From contig NZ_CP114015.1 in assembly GCF_026898095.1 (NCBI RefSeq), positions 3,720,001-3,784,000 on the forward strand: a stretch of DNA of 64,000 nt, written 5' to 3'. The stretch comes from Arthrobacter sp. ATA002 (lineage in GTDB: Bacteria > Actinomycetota > Actinomycetes > Actinomycetales > Micrococcaceae). Below the pieces are notes generated by a model. It searched no databases. It was given only the letters and a program-made list of their open reading frames with translations, and was not told where the DNA came from. Made by a program: the position numbers and the translations under genes. Positions 16,905 to 24,157 of the stretch are shown here, one piece after another (the first letter of the stretch is position 1; each line of letters opens with the position of its first letter).

Positions 16905-16913
16905 CACCCATAG

Positions 16914-16941
16914 CTATCGGCGGAGGATCACCGGGTGTTAG
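16914..16941 (-). promoter_or_regulatory. Flagellar-sigma promoter of fliC
   Basis: CTAAC (16937-16941) and GCCGATAG (16914-16921) on the minus strand, spaced by exactly 15 bases. It lies 61 bases before the fliC start, so the leader hairpin is within the transcript. Confidence 0.8.
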
Positions 16942-16980
16942 GAGTTCCGGACAGTTGTTTTTCCGCTGCTGCCCAAAAGG

Positions 16981-17841
16981 CTAGGCAGGCATCCTGCCGG
17001 AATCCGTCCGCGGGGAATGCGCCGGGAAGTGCTGGCGGGTAATGCCGCCAATCGTTCGGTCCGCCATGGTGGACAAATACGCGGCCCGGCGCGCCGGTGC
17101 GATGCGGGACGTGGCGGCGGGGACGACGTCGTCGTCCGCGTAGTGGGCGCCCAAGCCGTCGCGGAGAAGACGCACTGCTTCGGCACGCTGCTGGGACACC
17201 GCGCTGTGGGTGGCCCCCAGCTCGGCAGCAAGGTCCTTGACGCTGCGGTCCTGGAAGTACACCTGTTCCACGATGTACCGCATTTTCTCCGGCAGGGCAG
17301 CGATGGCTGCCTGCAGGTATTTCAGCTTTTCCGTTCCCAGGAGGGAACCTTCCGGAGAGGGCAGTGCGGTCGGAAGAAAATCAGTAGTGGCTTCATCGAG
17401 GCTGGACACTGTCCGGGAAGCGTCCGCCAGGGCATCCCGCACCACCGCCGGCTCCACCCCCAGGGCGGAGGCGATTTCAGCCACTTTCGGCGCGCGGCCC
17501 AGCGCGGCGGTCAGGGTTTCCTTGACCGCAAGGGTTTCCTTGATCCGCTTCCGTGCCGTTCGGGTGGCCCAGTCCACCGAGCGCATTTCATCGGCAAAAG
17601 CGCCAATAATACGGCGGCGGGCATAAGCCCCGAACGGGACACCCAGGTCAGGATTATAGGAATCAGCAGACATGACGAGTGCCACCGATCCCGCCGACGC
17701 GAGGTCATCCCGCGAGAGGTGTGTTGCTTTTGCGCATGTTTCAGAGACAAGATAACCAACCAGTGGAAGATTTTCGACCACTAGGCGGTTGCGTTCGAGA
17801 TGATTCAATTTTGCGGACCCCCAAGCCCTTGTGACAGACAT
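16981..17841 (-). CDS. fliA: Sigma-70 family RNA polymerase sigma factor, FliA/WhiG type
   Basis: This 286-aa sigma factor lies upstream of fliC and divergent from flgN. Region 2 is seen in RLVVENLPLVGYLVSETCA through FGAYARRRIIGAFADEMRS, then DWATRTARKRIKE; region 3 around LGRAPKVAEIASALGV; region 4 in ALPEKMRYIVEQVYFQDRS then VKDLAAELGATHSAVSQQRA. Domain content fits the group 3 sigma family (FliA/SigD/WhiG). ATG 17841 is preferred; ATG 17856 is possible. About 50 C-terminal residues extend past region 4. It probably reads the CTAAC-N15-GCCGATA promoters found around it. No anti-sigma flgM gene was found in the window. Confidence 0.88.
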   Translation of the reverse strand: MSVTRAWGSAKLNHLERNRLVVENLPLVGYLVSETCAKATHLSRDDLASAGSVALVMSADSYNPDLGVPFGAYARRRIIGAFADEMRSVDWATRTARKRIKETLAVKETLTAALGRAPKVAEIASALGVEPAVVRDALADASRTVSSLDEATTDFLPTALPSPEGSLLGTEKLKYLQAAIAALPEKMRYIVEQVYFQDRSVKDLAAELGATHSAVSQQRAEAVRLLRDGLGAHYADDDVVPAATSRIAPARRAAYLSTMADRTIGGITRQHFPAHSPRTDSGRMPA

Positions 17842-17917
17842 AAATACCTGGCACATGGCTTAGGGCTGAGACCACTAATAGAACCCCACGCGCGAGCGTA
17901 TACCGTGAAAGATACCA

Positions 17918-17945
17918 CTAACATTGCCGGCCCGGATGCCGATAG
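17918..17945 (+). promoter_or_regulatory. Flagellar-sigma promoter of flgN-flgK-flgL-fliW
   Basis: CTAAC (17918-17922), 15-base spacer, GCCGATAG (17938-17945), identical in both boxes and spacing to the fliC promoter. It lies 77 bases before flgN in the region shared with the divergent sigma gene. Confidence 0.8.
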
Positions 17946-18022
17946 TGACTGGCAACGGACGAATCGTTATGTTTTCCCGAAAATACTGGACAGTGAAGAT
18001 CAATTTAAGGAGGTGAGTGGAG

Positions 18023-18513
18023 ATGGGTACCCAGAAATTGTCTGCACTTCTCTGGGAAGAACGCGAGTTGCTGGAGCTGCTCGTATTCAAGCTTGAAGAA
18101 GAACAGCTCCTGCTCACCTCCGGCAAAAGCCGCTGGCTGCAGCATGCCACCCGGGAAGTCGAACAGGTCCTGGAACGGCTGCGTGCTGCCGCCCTCGGGC
18201 GCGCGGTCGCCGTCGCCTCCCTGGCCGGGGACTGGGGCACCGCGGAAGATGCGACGCTTCGCGAGCTGGTGGCAGCGGCTCCCCCGGACCGTGGACCGAG
18301 ATTTTTGCCGCCCACCTGCAGGCCATGACGGACCTGACCGTGAAAATCCGCGAGCTGCGGGATGTTAACGAACAGTTCCTGCGGGCGGCCGCGAGGTCGG
18401 CGCAGGAGACCCTGGCCGGACTGGATGCAGGTAACGGCACCTACACGGCATCGGGCGCCACCACCGCGTCCACTCCGGGTGCCCGCCTCGTCGACCAGCA
18501 ACTTAAGCGCTAA
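18023..18513 (+). pseudogene. flgN: FlgN family flagellar chaperone, broken by a one-base deletion
   Basis: FlgN is the export chaperone of the hook-filament junction proteins FlgK and FlgL, which follow it here. The first frame (MGTQKLSALLWEERELLELL through TLRELVAAAPPD) ends early; the remainder (WTEIFAAHLQAMTDLTVKIR then VNEQFLRAAARSAQ) is in the next frame. The switch is at CC 18289-18290; one added C gives a 163-aa all-helical protein. The ATG at 18023 is preceded by AAGGAGG nine bases upstream. The FlgN pattern (paired long helices, VNEQ segment) and position support the call. Confidence 0.8.
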
Positions 18514-18524
18514 GGACACTCTTA

Positions 18525-19927
18525 ATGAGTACATTCAGCGGACTGAACACCGCATACACGGCGCTGACAGCTGCCCGCCGGGGACTGGACGTCATCGGGC
18601 AGAACGTAGCCAATGCCAATACGCCCGGCTACACCCGCCAGCGGTTGGAAACGTCAGCCACTGCTCCCCTTTCAGCCACGGGGTTCAGCACGGCCCCCGG
18701 GTGGGGCAGGGCGTCACGGTGGACGGCATTGCCCGGCTCGGGAGCATGCAGCTGGACGCGCGTGTTCGGGCCACCACCGCGGTATCGGGTTTTTCGGCAG
18801 TCCGCGCCAATGCGCTTTCCGCCCTGGAGGTCAGCCTCAACGAACCCGGCGACAACGGCATCTCGGCGTCCCTGGACGATTTCTGGGCCGCATGGCAGGG
18901 CGTATCGAACAAACCGGGCGACCCGGCCGCAGCGGAAGTCCTCCTTAATGAAGCCGCGACCGTGGCCAGCCGCATCTCCTCCGGGTATCTCTCCGTAGCC
19001 AACCAGTTCAAGGACGTGCGCTCGGACCTGACCTCCATGGCAGATGAACTGAACACCGCCGGAGCGCAGCTTGCCGGGCTCAACGGAGCGATTCGTTCCG
19101 CGCTATCCAACGGCGGCTCCGTTAACGAGCTCCTGGACCAGCGGAGCGCCCTGGCCTCCACTGTGGCCGCCCTGGCCGGCGGAACCGTCCGCGAGGGCGC
19201 CGACGGGATGGTGGACATCCTGGTGGACGGGAACGCCTTTGTCACCGGCGAGGTCTTCCGGCCGGTCGAAGTTACCGGAGGAACGGCATTGGGCGGCGAC
19301 CCTGTCCGGTTGGTGTGGAGCCACCGGGCCGGAGATTCCGTGGCGCTGTCCAGCGGGGAAATGGCGGGCGCCCTGAGCCTGCTGGCACCCGGCGCTGACC
19401 TGGCCAAGGCTGCCGCCTCCTATAACTCGCTGGCTGAAAAGCTCGCGTCAACGGTCAACGCAGTGCACCGCACCGGAACCGCTCCCGGGGACGGAACACC
19501 GGGCAGCACCACCGGGCTGGACTTCTTTGGCCTCGACGCCGGGCAGCCGGCGCTGAGCCTGCACATCATTCCGGCCAATGCGTCCGGAATTGCCGCCGGA
19601 AACGGCACCGGCGGGTTCGACGGGTCCATCGCGGATAAGATCTCCCAGCTGGGAACCTCCGCCGACTCCCCGGACAAAATGTGGTCGGCCTTCGTCTCGG
19701 GTACGGGCGCCGCAGCCCGCAGCGAACTGCAGCAGGCCAGGCTCGCCGGCGTTGCCGCATCATCCGCCGTCGGGCTGCAGCTGGCCAACTCCTCCGTGGA
19801 CATGGACGAGGAAAACATGAACCTGCTGGCTTACCAGCACGCCTACCAGGGTGCCGCGCGCGTCATGAGCGCCATTGACGAGATGCTCGACACCCTGATC
19901 AACCGCACCGGAATTGTTGGAAGGTAA
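18525..19927 (+). pseudogene. flgK: Hook-associated protein FlgK, broken by a one-base deletion
   Basis: FlgK is the first hook-filament junction protein. The start frame reads STFSGLNTAYTALTAARRGL then VIGQNVANANTPGYTRQRLE. At the CCCCC run 18694-18698 the frame is lost; from VGQGVTVDGIARLG onward the other frame is open to the stop, through ISASLDDFWAAWQGVSNKPG and the C-terminus NLLAYQHAYQGAARVMSAID. One added C (FSTAPRVGQGV) gives 467 aa. TAAGGA precedes the ATG. It lies 11 bases after flgN and 3 bases before flgL. Confidence 0.9.
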
Positions 19928-19930
19928 CCC

Positions 19931-20818
19931 TTGATCACCCGCACCACCAACCAGACCCTGGCCCGCAGCGCCCAGCAGAACCTGCAGGCCAACATGTCAC
20001 GCATGGCCAAGCTGCAGGAACAGGTCTCCTCCTCGACCGCCATCACCCGGCCATCGGACAATCCTGCCGGGACTGCTGATGCCCTGAAGGTGCGGGCGGA
20101 AATCCGGGCCAACGCCCAATACAGCTCCAACATCAGCGACGCCGACGGCTGGCTCACCACGGTGGACTCCGCCCTGGACAACACCACCGACCTTTTGCGG
20201 CGCATCAAGGACCTGGCGCTCCGCGGCGCCAGCGCCGGGCTGTCCCCGGCTAACAAGGACGCCGTCGCCAGCGAGTTGGAGGGCCTGAAGCAGGACCTGT
20301 TGAAGGAAGCCAACACCACCTTTGCGGGGCGAAACGTGTTTGCCGGAAACTCCGATGCCAAGGGAGCCTTCACCGTTGAAGGCAGCGAATACGTCCATCA
20401 CGGCACCGGAACCGGGGTAATGCGCCGGGTCGACGGCGGAGCTCCGGTCCGGGTCGACGCCGACGGCGCCGCTGTCTTCGGCACCGGACCGGCGTCCGTT
20501 TTCGCCCTGGTTGATTCCCTCGCCAAAGACCTGCGCTCCGGCGCGGATCTCACGGAACACTTAGTCGCCATCGATGCACGGGCGAACACCGTCCTGTCGC
20601 GCCACACCGAGGTGGGCGTACGCCATGCCGGAGTCCTAAAGGCCCGGGACACGAACCTGGACCAAACCGTCAGTTTGGAAGCCCGCCGCTCGGGGATCGA
20701 GGACCTGGACACTGCCAAGGTCATCCTGGACCTCAAACTGCAGGAGCTTTCCTACCAGACGGCCCTTTCCGTCACCGCACGGGCGCTGCAGCCCACCCTC
20801 ATGGATTTCCTGCGATGA
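19931..20818 (+). CDS. flgL: Hook-associated protein FlgL
   Basis: FlgL is the second hook-filament junction protein, related to flagellin. The 295-aa product has the flagellin-like N-terminus (QTLARSAQQNLQANMSRMAK, SSTAITRPSDNPAGTADALK) and C-terminus (VILDLKLQELSYQTALSVTA). It starts with TTG at 19931, seven bases after GAAGG, and overlaps fliW by four bases. The length is normal for FlgL. Confidence 0.94.
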   Translation: MITRTTNQTLARSAQQNLQANMSRMAKLQEQVSSSTAITRPSDNPAGTADALKVRAEIRANAQYSSNISDADGWLTTVDSALDNTTDLLRRIKDLALRGASAGLSPANKDAVASELEGLKQDLLKEANTTFAGRNVFAGNSDAKGAFTVEGSEYVHHGTGTGVMRRVDGGAPVRVDADGAAVFGTGPASVFALVDSLAKDLRSGADLTEHLVAIDARANTVLSRHTEVGVRHAGVLKARDTNLDQTVSLEARRSGIEDLDTAKVILDLKLQELSYQTALSVTARALQPTLMDFLR

Positions 20819-21210
20819 GCATTTCCGTGAGCTTCACGGCGCCGCCGCCCGGCTTTGCCCCGGAGATCGACTTCACCATGTCCGCCGTGGAAGGGGCCGA
20901 AGGGCTGTATTCGCTGCTCTCGAAGGAGCATTCCGGCGACACGGGCGGACTGCGGATCTTCGTACTTGACGCCGCCGTTTACCTGCCCTCATACCAGCCC
21001 GACATCACCGAGGAGCAACGGCTGCAGCTTGGCCTCACCGACGCAGCCGACGCCCAGGTCCTCATCGTGGCCAACTCCACGGAAGCCGGCACCACCGTCA
21101 ATCTGCTGGCCCCCATCGTCCTGAACACGCGAACGAACTCCTGCGCGCAGGTGATCCTCGAAGGGCAGGACTGGCCGGTCCGCATCCCCCTGGACGCCGT
21201 CGCAGCGTAA
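20815..21210 (+). CDS. fliW: Flagellar assembly factor FliW
   Basis: FliW binds flagellin and, in many bacteria, antagonises the RNA-binding protein CsrA, coupling flagellin level to export. The 131-aa product shows the family pattern, with an acidic N-terminal half, the VYLPSYQPDITEEQRLQLGL segment and the near-C-terminal NLLAPIVLNTRTNSCAQVIL. The start overlaps the flgL stop (ATGA). No csrA follows; a terminator lies 13 bases downstream. With the fliC leader it suggests a FliW-CsrA-flagellin circuit. Confidence 0.92.
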   Translation: MSISVSFTAPPPGFAPEIDFTMSAVEGAEGLYSLLSKEHSGDTGGLRIFVLDAAVYLPSYQPDITEEQRLQLGLTDAADAQVLIVANSTEAGTTVNLLAPIVLNTRTNSCAQVILEGQDWPVRIPLDAVAA

Positions 21211-21222
21211 CGGGACCCAGAG

Positions 21223-21264
21223 ACGCAAAAGGCGCACGCCCTGCAGGGCGTGCGCCTTTTGCGT
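21223..21264. terminator. Bidirectional terminator, 42-bp perfect palindrome
   Basis: Two 21-base arms, each beginning ACGCAAAAGGCGCACGCC on its own strand, form a perfect palindrome between the convergent fliW and aldo/keto reductase genes. The T-rich descending arm (CCTTTTGCG) serves on both strands. Confidence 0.88.
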
Positions 21265-21276
21265 TACTTCCGGAGC

Positions 21277-22113
21277 TTAGGCGAAGTCGGCCGTGGCCGG
21301 ATCCGCCCCGTAGCGGGTGCCGTTGTCGAGGGCGCTGATCGCGTCGATGTCCTCGTCGCTCAGCTTCAGGTCCAAGGCGGCCCAGTTTTCCTTGATGCGG
21401 GATTCCGTGACGGACTTGGGGATGACGATGCTGCCCAGGGCCAGGTGCCAGGCGATGACCACCTGTGCCGGAGTGGCGCCGTCGTACTTCGCGGCAATCT
21501 CGGCCAGCTTCGGATCCTCGAGCAGGCCCTTGCCGGAGCCCAGCGGGGACCAGGACTCGTGCAGGATGTTGTGCTCGGCCTCGAAGGCGCGCAGCTCGGC
21601 CTGGTTCAGGTACGGGTGCGTCTCGACCTGATTCAGGACCGGCACCACGCCGGTGGCGTCGATGATTTCCTGCAGGGCCTCAATGGTGAAGTTGCAGACA
21701 CCAATGGACTTCACGCGGCCCTGCTTCTGCAGTTCCACCAGTGCCTTCCAGGTGTCCACGTACTTGTTCTGCTTCGGCTGCAGCCAGTGGATCAGGTACA
21801 GGTCCAGGGTTTCCAGGCCCAGGCGCTCCATGGAAGCGTCGAACGCCTTCAGGGTTTCTTCGTAGCCCTGGTCCGCGTTCCAGACCTTGGTGGTGATGAA
21901 CATGTCCTCGCGGGGAACCGGGGTGGCGGCAATGGCACGGCCGACGCCGGCCTCGTTGCCGTAGATCTTGGCGGTGTCGATGTGGCGGTACCCGGCGTCA
22001 AAAGCCTGGCCAACAACCTTTTCGGCCACTGCATCCTCGACCTGCCACACTCCGTAGCCAAGCTGGGGAATGGTGTTGCCGTCATTGAAAGTCACAAGCG
22101 GTGAAGTAGTCAT
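21277..22113 (-). CDS. Aldo/keto reductase (2,5-diketo-D-gluconate reductase-like)
   Basis: A 278-aa NADPH-dependent carbonyl reductase of the AKR5-like group. It shows the TIM-barrel signatures GYRHIDTAKIYGNEAGVG (catalytic Asp and Tyr), ITTKVWN (Lys), DLYLIHW (His) and the cofactor loop IVIPKSVTESRIKENW. The ATG at 22113 follows AAGGATAGGCG; a longer frame to 22134 has no better site. The physiological substrate cannot be read from sequence; aldehydes, keto-gluconates and methylglyoxal are usual for the family. It is convergent with fliW and is not part of the flagellar unit. Confidence 0.9.
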   Translation of the reverse strand: MTTSPLVTFNDGNTIPQLGYGVWQVEDAVAEKVVGQAFDAGYRHIDTAKIYGNEAGVGRAIAATPVPREDMFITTKVWNADQGYEETLKAFDASMERLGLETLDLYLIHWLQPKQNKYVDTWKALVELQKQGRVKSIGVCNFTIEALQEIIDATGVVPVLNQVETHPYLNQAELRAFEAEHNILHESWSPLGSGKGLLEDPKLAEIAAKYDGATPAQVVIAWHLALGSIVIPKSVTESRIKENWAALDLKLSDEDIDAISALDNGTRYGADPATADFA

Positions 22114-22216
22114 TCGCCTATCCTTGCAAACCACCGGCCGAAATCCGCTTTCGGTGACGCCTCTATGCTGGACGCGAAAAAGTCCGGCCCTTATTCCCGC
22201 TTCGCGCGGAAATTTT

Positions 22217-22690
22217 CTACGTATTCTGCGGGGCGTCCGCGGCGGCTTTCAGCGCTCGTTCCGCCTCAAGCACGTCTTCGGCCACCAGTGCGGCGCGGCG
22301 GTGGACGTTTTCCAGGCCGGCGGAGGCAAAGCCCCACCGTTCGCCTTCCAGCCGGGACATGGCCGCCGCCTCGGCGGTGGCTGCCAGGGAGTTGCCGCTG
22401 CGCGAAAGCGCCCGGTGCACCGCGATGAGCGAGCCGGGGATATCCTGGCCGTTGCTGGGCAGGCGCCGCTGCGCGCTGACGCACACTTCACGGACGCGGG
22501 GCAGCAGTTCGGCCAGTTTGTTGGCAACCGAGACCAGCTCGTTGTACACGGCGTCGTCTTCCACGCCTTCCAGCATCTGGTGGTAGCGGTCCAGCCCGCG
22601 GGTGAAGCGGTCGTGGGCCCGGCGCCACACGCCCTTGCCCAGCTGGGTGTCATCCTTCCGCCCCTGCCGGGCGGCTGCAAAGAGTGCCAT
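22217..22690 (-). CDS. Conserved hypothetical helical protein
   Basis: A 157-aa protein with no family I can name. It is predicted to be nearly all helix, rich in Arg/Glu/Leu, with a HDRFTRGLDRYHQMLEGVED helix at residues 26-45 and further helices spaced by short turns. No signal peptide, membrane segment or metal motif is seen. It starts five bases after the proteasome-activator gene ends, so they form a two-gene operon. A role linked to the proteasome activator or to general stress is possible but only by association. Confidence 0.75.
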   Translation of the reverse strand: MALFAAARQGRKDDTQLGKGVWRRAHDRFTRGLDRYHQMLEGVEDDAVYNELVSVANKLAELLPRVREVCVSAQRRLPSNGQDIPGSLIAVHRALSRSGNSLAATAEAAAMSRLEGERWGFASAGLENVHRRAALVAEDVLEAERALKAAADAPQNT

Positions 22691-22695
22691 GGGTC

Positions 22696-23442
22696 CTACA
22701 GGTACTGGCCGGGACCGGCGTGCGGCTCGGTCTGGGAGGAGGAAGGGCGGGGCTGTCCGGCCGGGTCGGCACGCCGGGGCTCGCCGTTGTCACCGATGAC
22801 GACGCCGGGGGCAAGGACGGTGCCGGGCGGCAGCTGGCGCAGCTGCAGCCTCGACGCCATTTGCTGGTTGGCCGTTTGCTGGGCGGCGATTGCGGTTTGA
22901 ATGCCGCGGAACAACCCCTCCAGCCAGCCGACCAACTGGGCCTGGGCGATGCGCAGTTCGGCATCGGTGGGCACGGTTTCGTCCAGGAACGGAAGATTCA
23001 CGCGGTGCAGTTCCTCGACCAGTTCAGGGGCAAGCCCGTCCTCCAGTTCCCGGAGCGAGCGTTCGTGGATTTCGGCCAGGCGGTTGCGCGCCGCGTCGTC
23101 CAGCGGCGCGTTGCGGACTTCTTCGAGAAGCTGCTTGATCATGGTGCCGATCCGCATTACTTTGGCGGGTTCATCCACCAGATCGCGCAGCTTTGCCGGG
23201 CCGGAGCTGCCTTCGCCGCTGCGGCCGGAACCGCCCGCATCCGGGCCGCCGGCAGGCAGTGCGGGTTCGTTGCCCTTGGGATCCGCTTGGGACCCGCTAC
23301 CGGTTGTTGCCCGGGTGCTTACCGGCGGATTGCTCGACGGCGTTTGGCCGGCCGCGCCGGTTTCGGCGGGGTGCGCCGCAGTGTCGGAACCGGGCGCAGG
23401 CGCTACATCCGGCCGGGCGGCGGATCCGTTCTCGTCAGTCAT
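22696..23442 (-). CDS. bpa: Bacterial proteasome activator Bpa/PafE family protein
   Basis: Bpa (PafE) is a ring-forming, ATP-independent activator that opens the 20S proteasome gate and feeds it unstructured proteins in mycobacteria. The 248-aa product has a disordered N-terminal half (to about 80), then the four-helix core: KLRDLVDEPAKVMRIGTMIK, LEEVRNAPLDDAARNRLAEI, AQAQLVGWLEGLFRGIQTAI. It ends in GQYL, the same proteasome-docking tail as Mycobacterium tuberculosis Bpa. No proteasome genes are in the window. The final GQYL implies a 20S particle elsewhere in the genome. Confidence 0.88.
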   Translation of the reverse strand: MTDENGSAARPDVAPAPGSDTAAHPAETGAAGQTPSSNPPVSTRATTGSGSQADPKGNEPALPAGGPDAGGSGRSGEGSSGPAKLRDLVDEPAKVMRIGTMIKQLLEEVRNAPLDDAARNRLAEIHERSLRELEDGLAPELVEELHRVNLPFLDETVPTDAELRIAQAQLVGWLEGLFRGIQTAIAAQQTANQQMASRLQLRQLPPGTVLAPGVVIGDNGEPRRADPAGQPRPSSSQTEPHAGPGQYL

Positions 23443-23485
23443 GCGTTAATGCTCTCATGGTTGGGGTGCAAAGCCGGGGGCTGCG

Positions 23486-23746
23486 TCAGGTTTGGCCTTC
23501 CTCTGCCCGCGTTTTCGCGTATTCGCCGGCCGGGCTGAGCCCCGCCACCTGCTGCCCGGCGTTGAGCTGGCCGGCCGTATAGTGCCGCTCATCGAATTCC
23601 GGTCCGCCCGGATGTTCCTCTTCCGGCAGGTTGACGTCGTCGGCGAGGTGCTCGTCCTCGTTGTCCGCCGGGGGTGCCGGCAGGCTGATGTCTTCACGCA
23701 GGTGATCGTCCTGCGGCAGGTCACTGAAGTGCTGGTGTTTTCCCAT
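23486..23746 (-). CDS. Small acidic hypothetical protein
   Basis: An 86-aa acidic protein (many Asp/Glu: DNEDEHLADDVNLPEEEHPG at the centre) starting MGKHQHFSDLPQDDHL at 23746; GGTGGAGG abuts the ATG. Starts further upstream (to 23842) would pass through the hairpin region and lack a ribosome site. The C-terminal third (GQQVAGLSPAGEYAKTRAEE) looks like short conserved proteins of unknown role in Arthrobacter relatives. It lies 43 bases upstream of bpa in the same direction. No function is proposed. Confidence 0.6.
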   Translation of the reverse strand: MGKHQHFSDLPQDDHLREDISLPAPPADNEDEHLADDVNLPEEEHPGGPEFDERHYTAGQLNAGQQVAGLSPAGEYAKTRAEEGQT

Positions 23747-23821
23747 CCTCCACCGTAGGCACCATGGCTGGCTCCCCTCAAGCTCCGGCAACAAAACAAC
23801 ATACAGCCGCCCGGCCCGTAT

Positions 23822-23871
23822 GGCCGGGAACGACGGCGGCACCCGGGCGGGCGCCGCCGTCGTTCCCGGCC
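23822..23871 (-). terminator. Strong hairpin downstream of ybdD
   Basis: A 19-bp perfect stem (left arm 23822-23840, right arm 23853-23871, each containing GGGAACGACGGCGGC or its complement) with a 12-base loop. It lies about 90 bases past the ybdD stop and before the small acidic gene. There is no long U-tract. Confidence 0.55.
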
Positions 23872-23904
23872 GGGTGCACAGCGCACCCGGCCGGACTGTG
23901 CCCT

Positions 23905-23950
23905 GCCGGCTACTGTGCCCGCTACTGTCCCGGCTACTGTCCCGGCTGTG
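23905..23950. repeat. Short tandem repeat of about 12 bases
   Basis: Three to four imperfect copies of CCGGCTACTGTC (with one G insertion in the first) in the gap between ybdD and the hairpin. It probably arose by slippage; no function is evident. Confidence 0.6.
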
Positions 23951-23959
23951 CGCCGCGGG

Positions 23960-24157
23960 CTAGCAGCAGCGCCCCTCGGGGCTGGAGTCCTGCCGGTCCA
24001 TCTTGTCCTTCCAGAACTCCCGCTCGTTGAGCAGCGGAGCGCTGCAGCCGGAGGACTCGTGGAAGGTGACATATTTGCGGTACGCGTCCTCCCCCATGAC
24101 ATCACGGAAAAACCGCACGAACCCCCGCAGCCCGTCTTTCACCGCCGCCGTGCTCAT
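23960..24157 (-). CDS. ybdD: YbdD/YjiX family protein
   Basis: A 65-aa protein of the YbdD/YjiX (DUF466) family, which almost always follows the carbon-starvation transporter CstA/BtsT; it is needed with the transporter for pyruvate uptake in E. coli. The signature MGEDAYRKYV then HFHE-like TFHESSG and LNEREFWKDKM is present. The start at 24157 overlaps the true cstA stop (ATGA). The two C-terminal cysteines (GRCC) are a small peculiarity. Confidence 0.9.
   Translation of the reverse strand: MSTAAVKDGLRGFVRFFRDVMGEDAYRKYVTFHESSGCSAPLLNEREFWKDKMDRQDSSPEGRCC

Noticed and set aside
23905..23950. Tandem 12-base repeat as a possible CRISPR array
   Set aside because: Units abut with no spacers and no cas genes are present.
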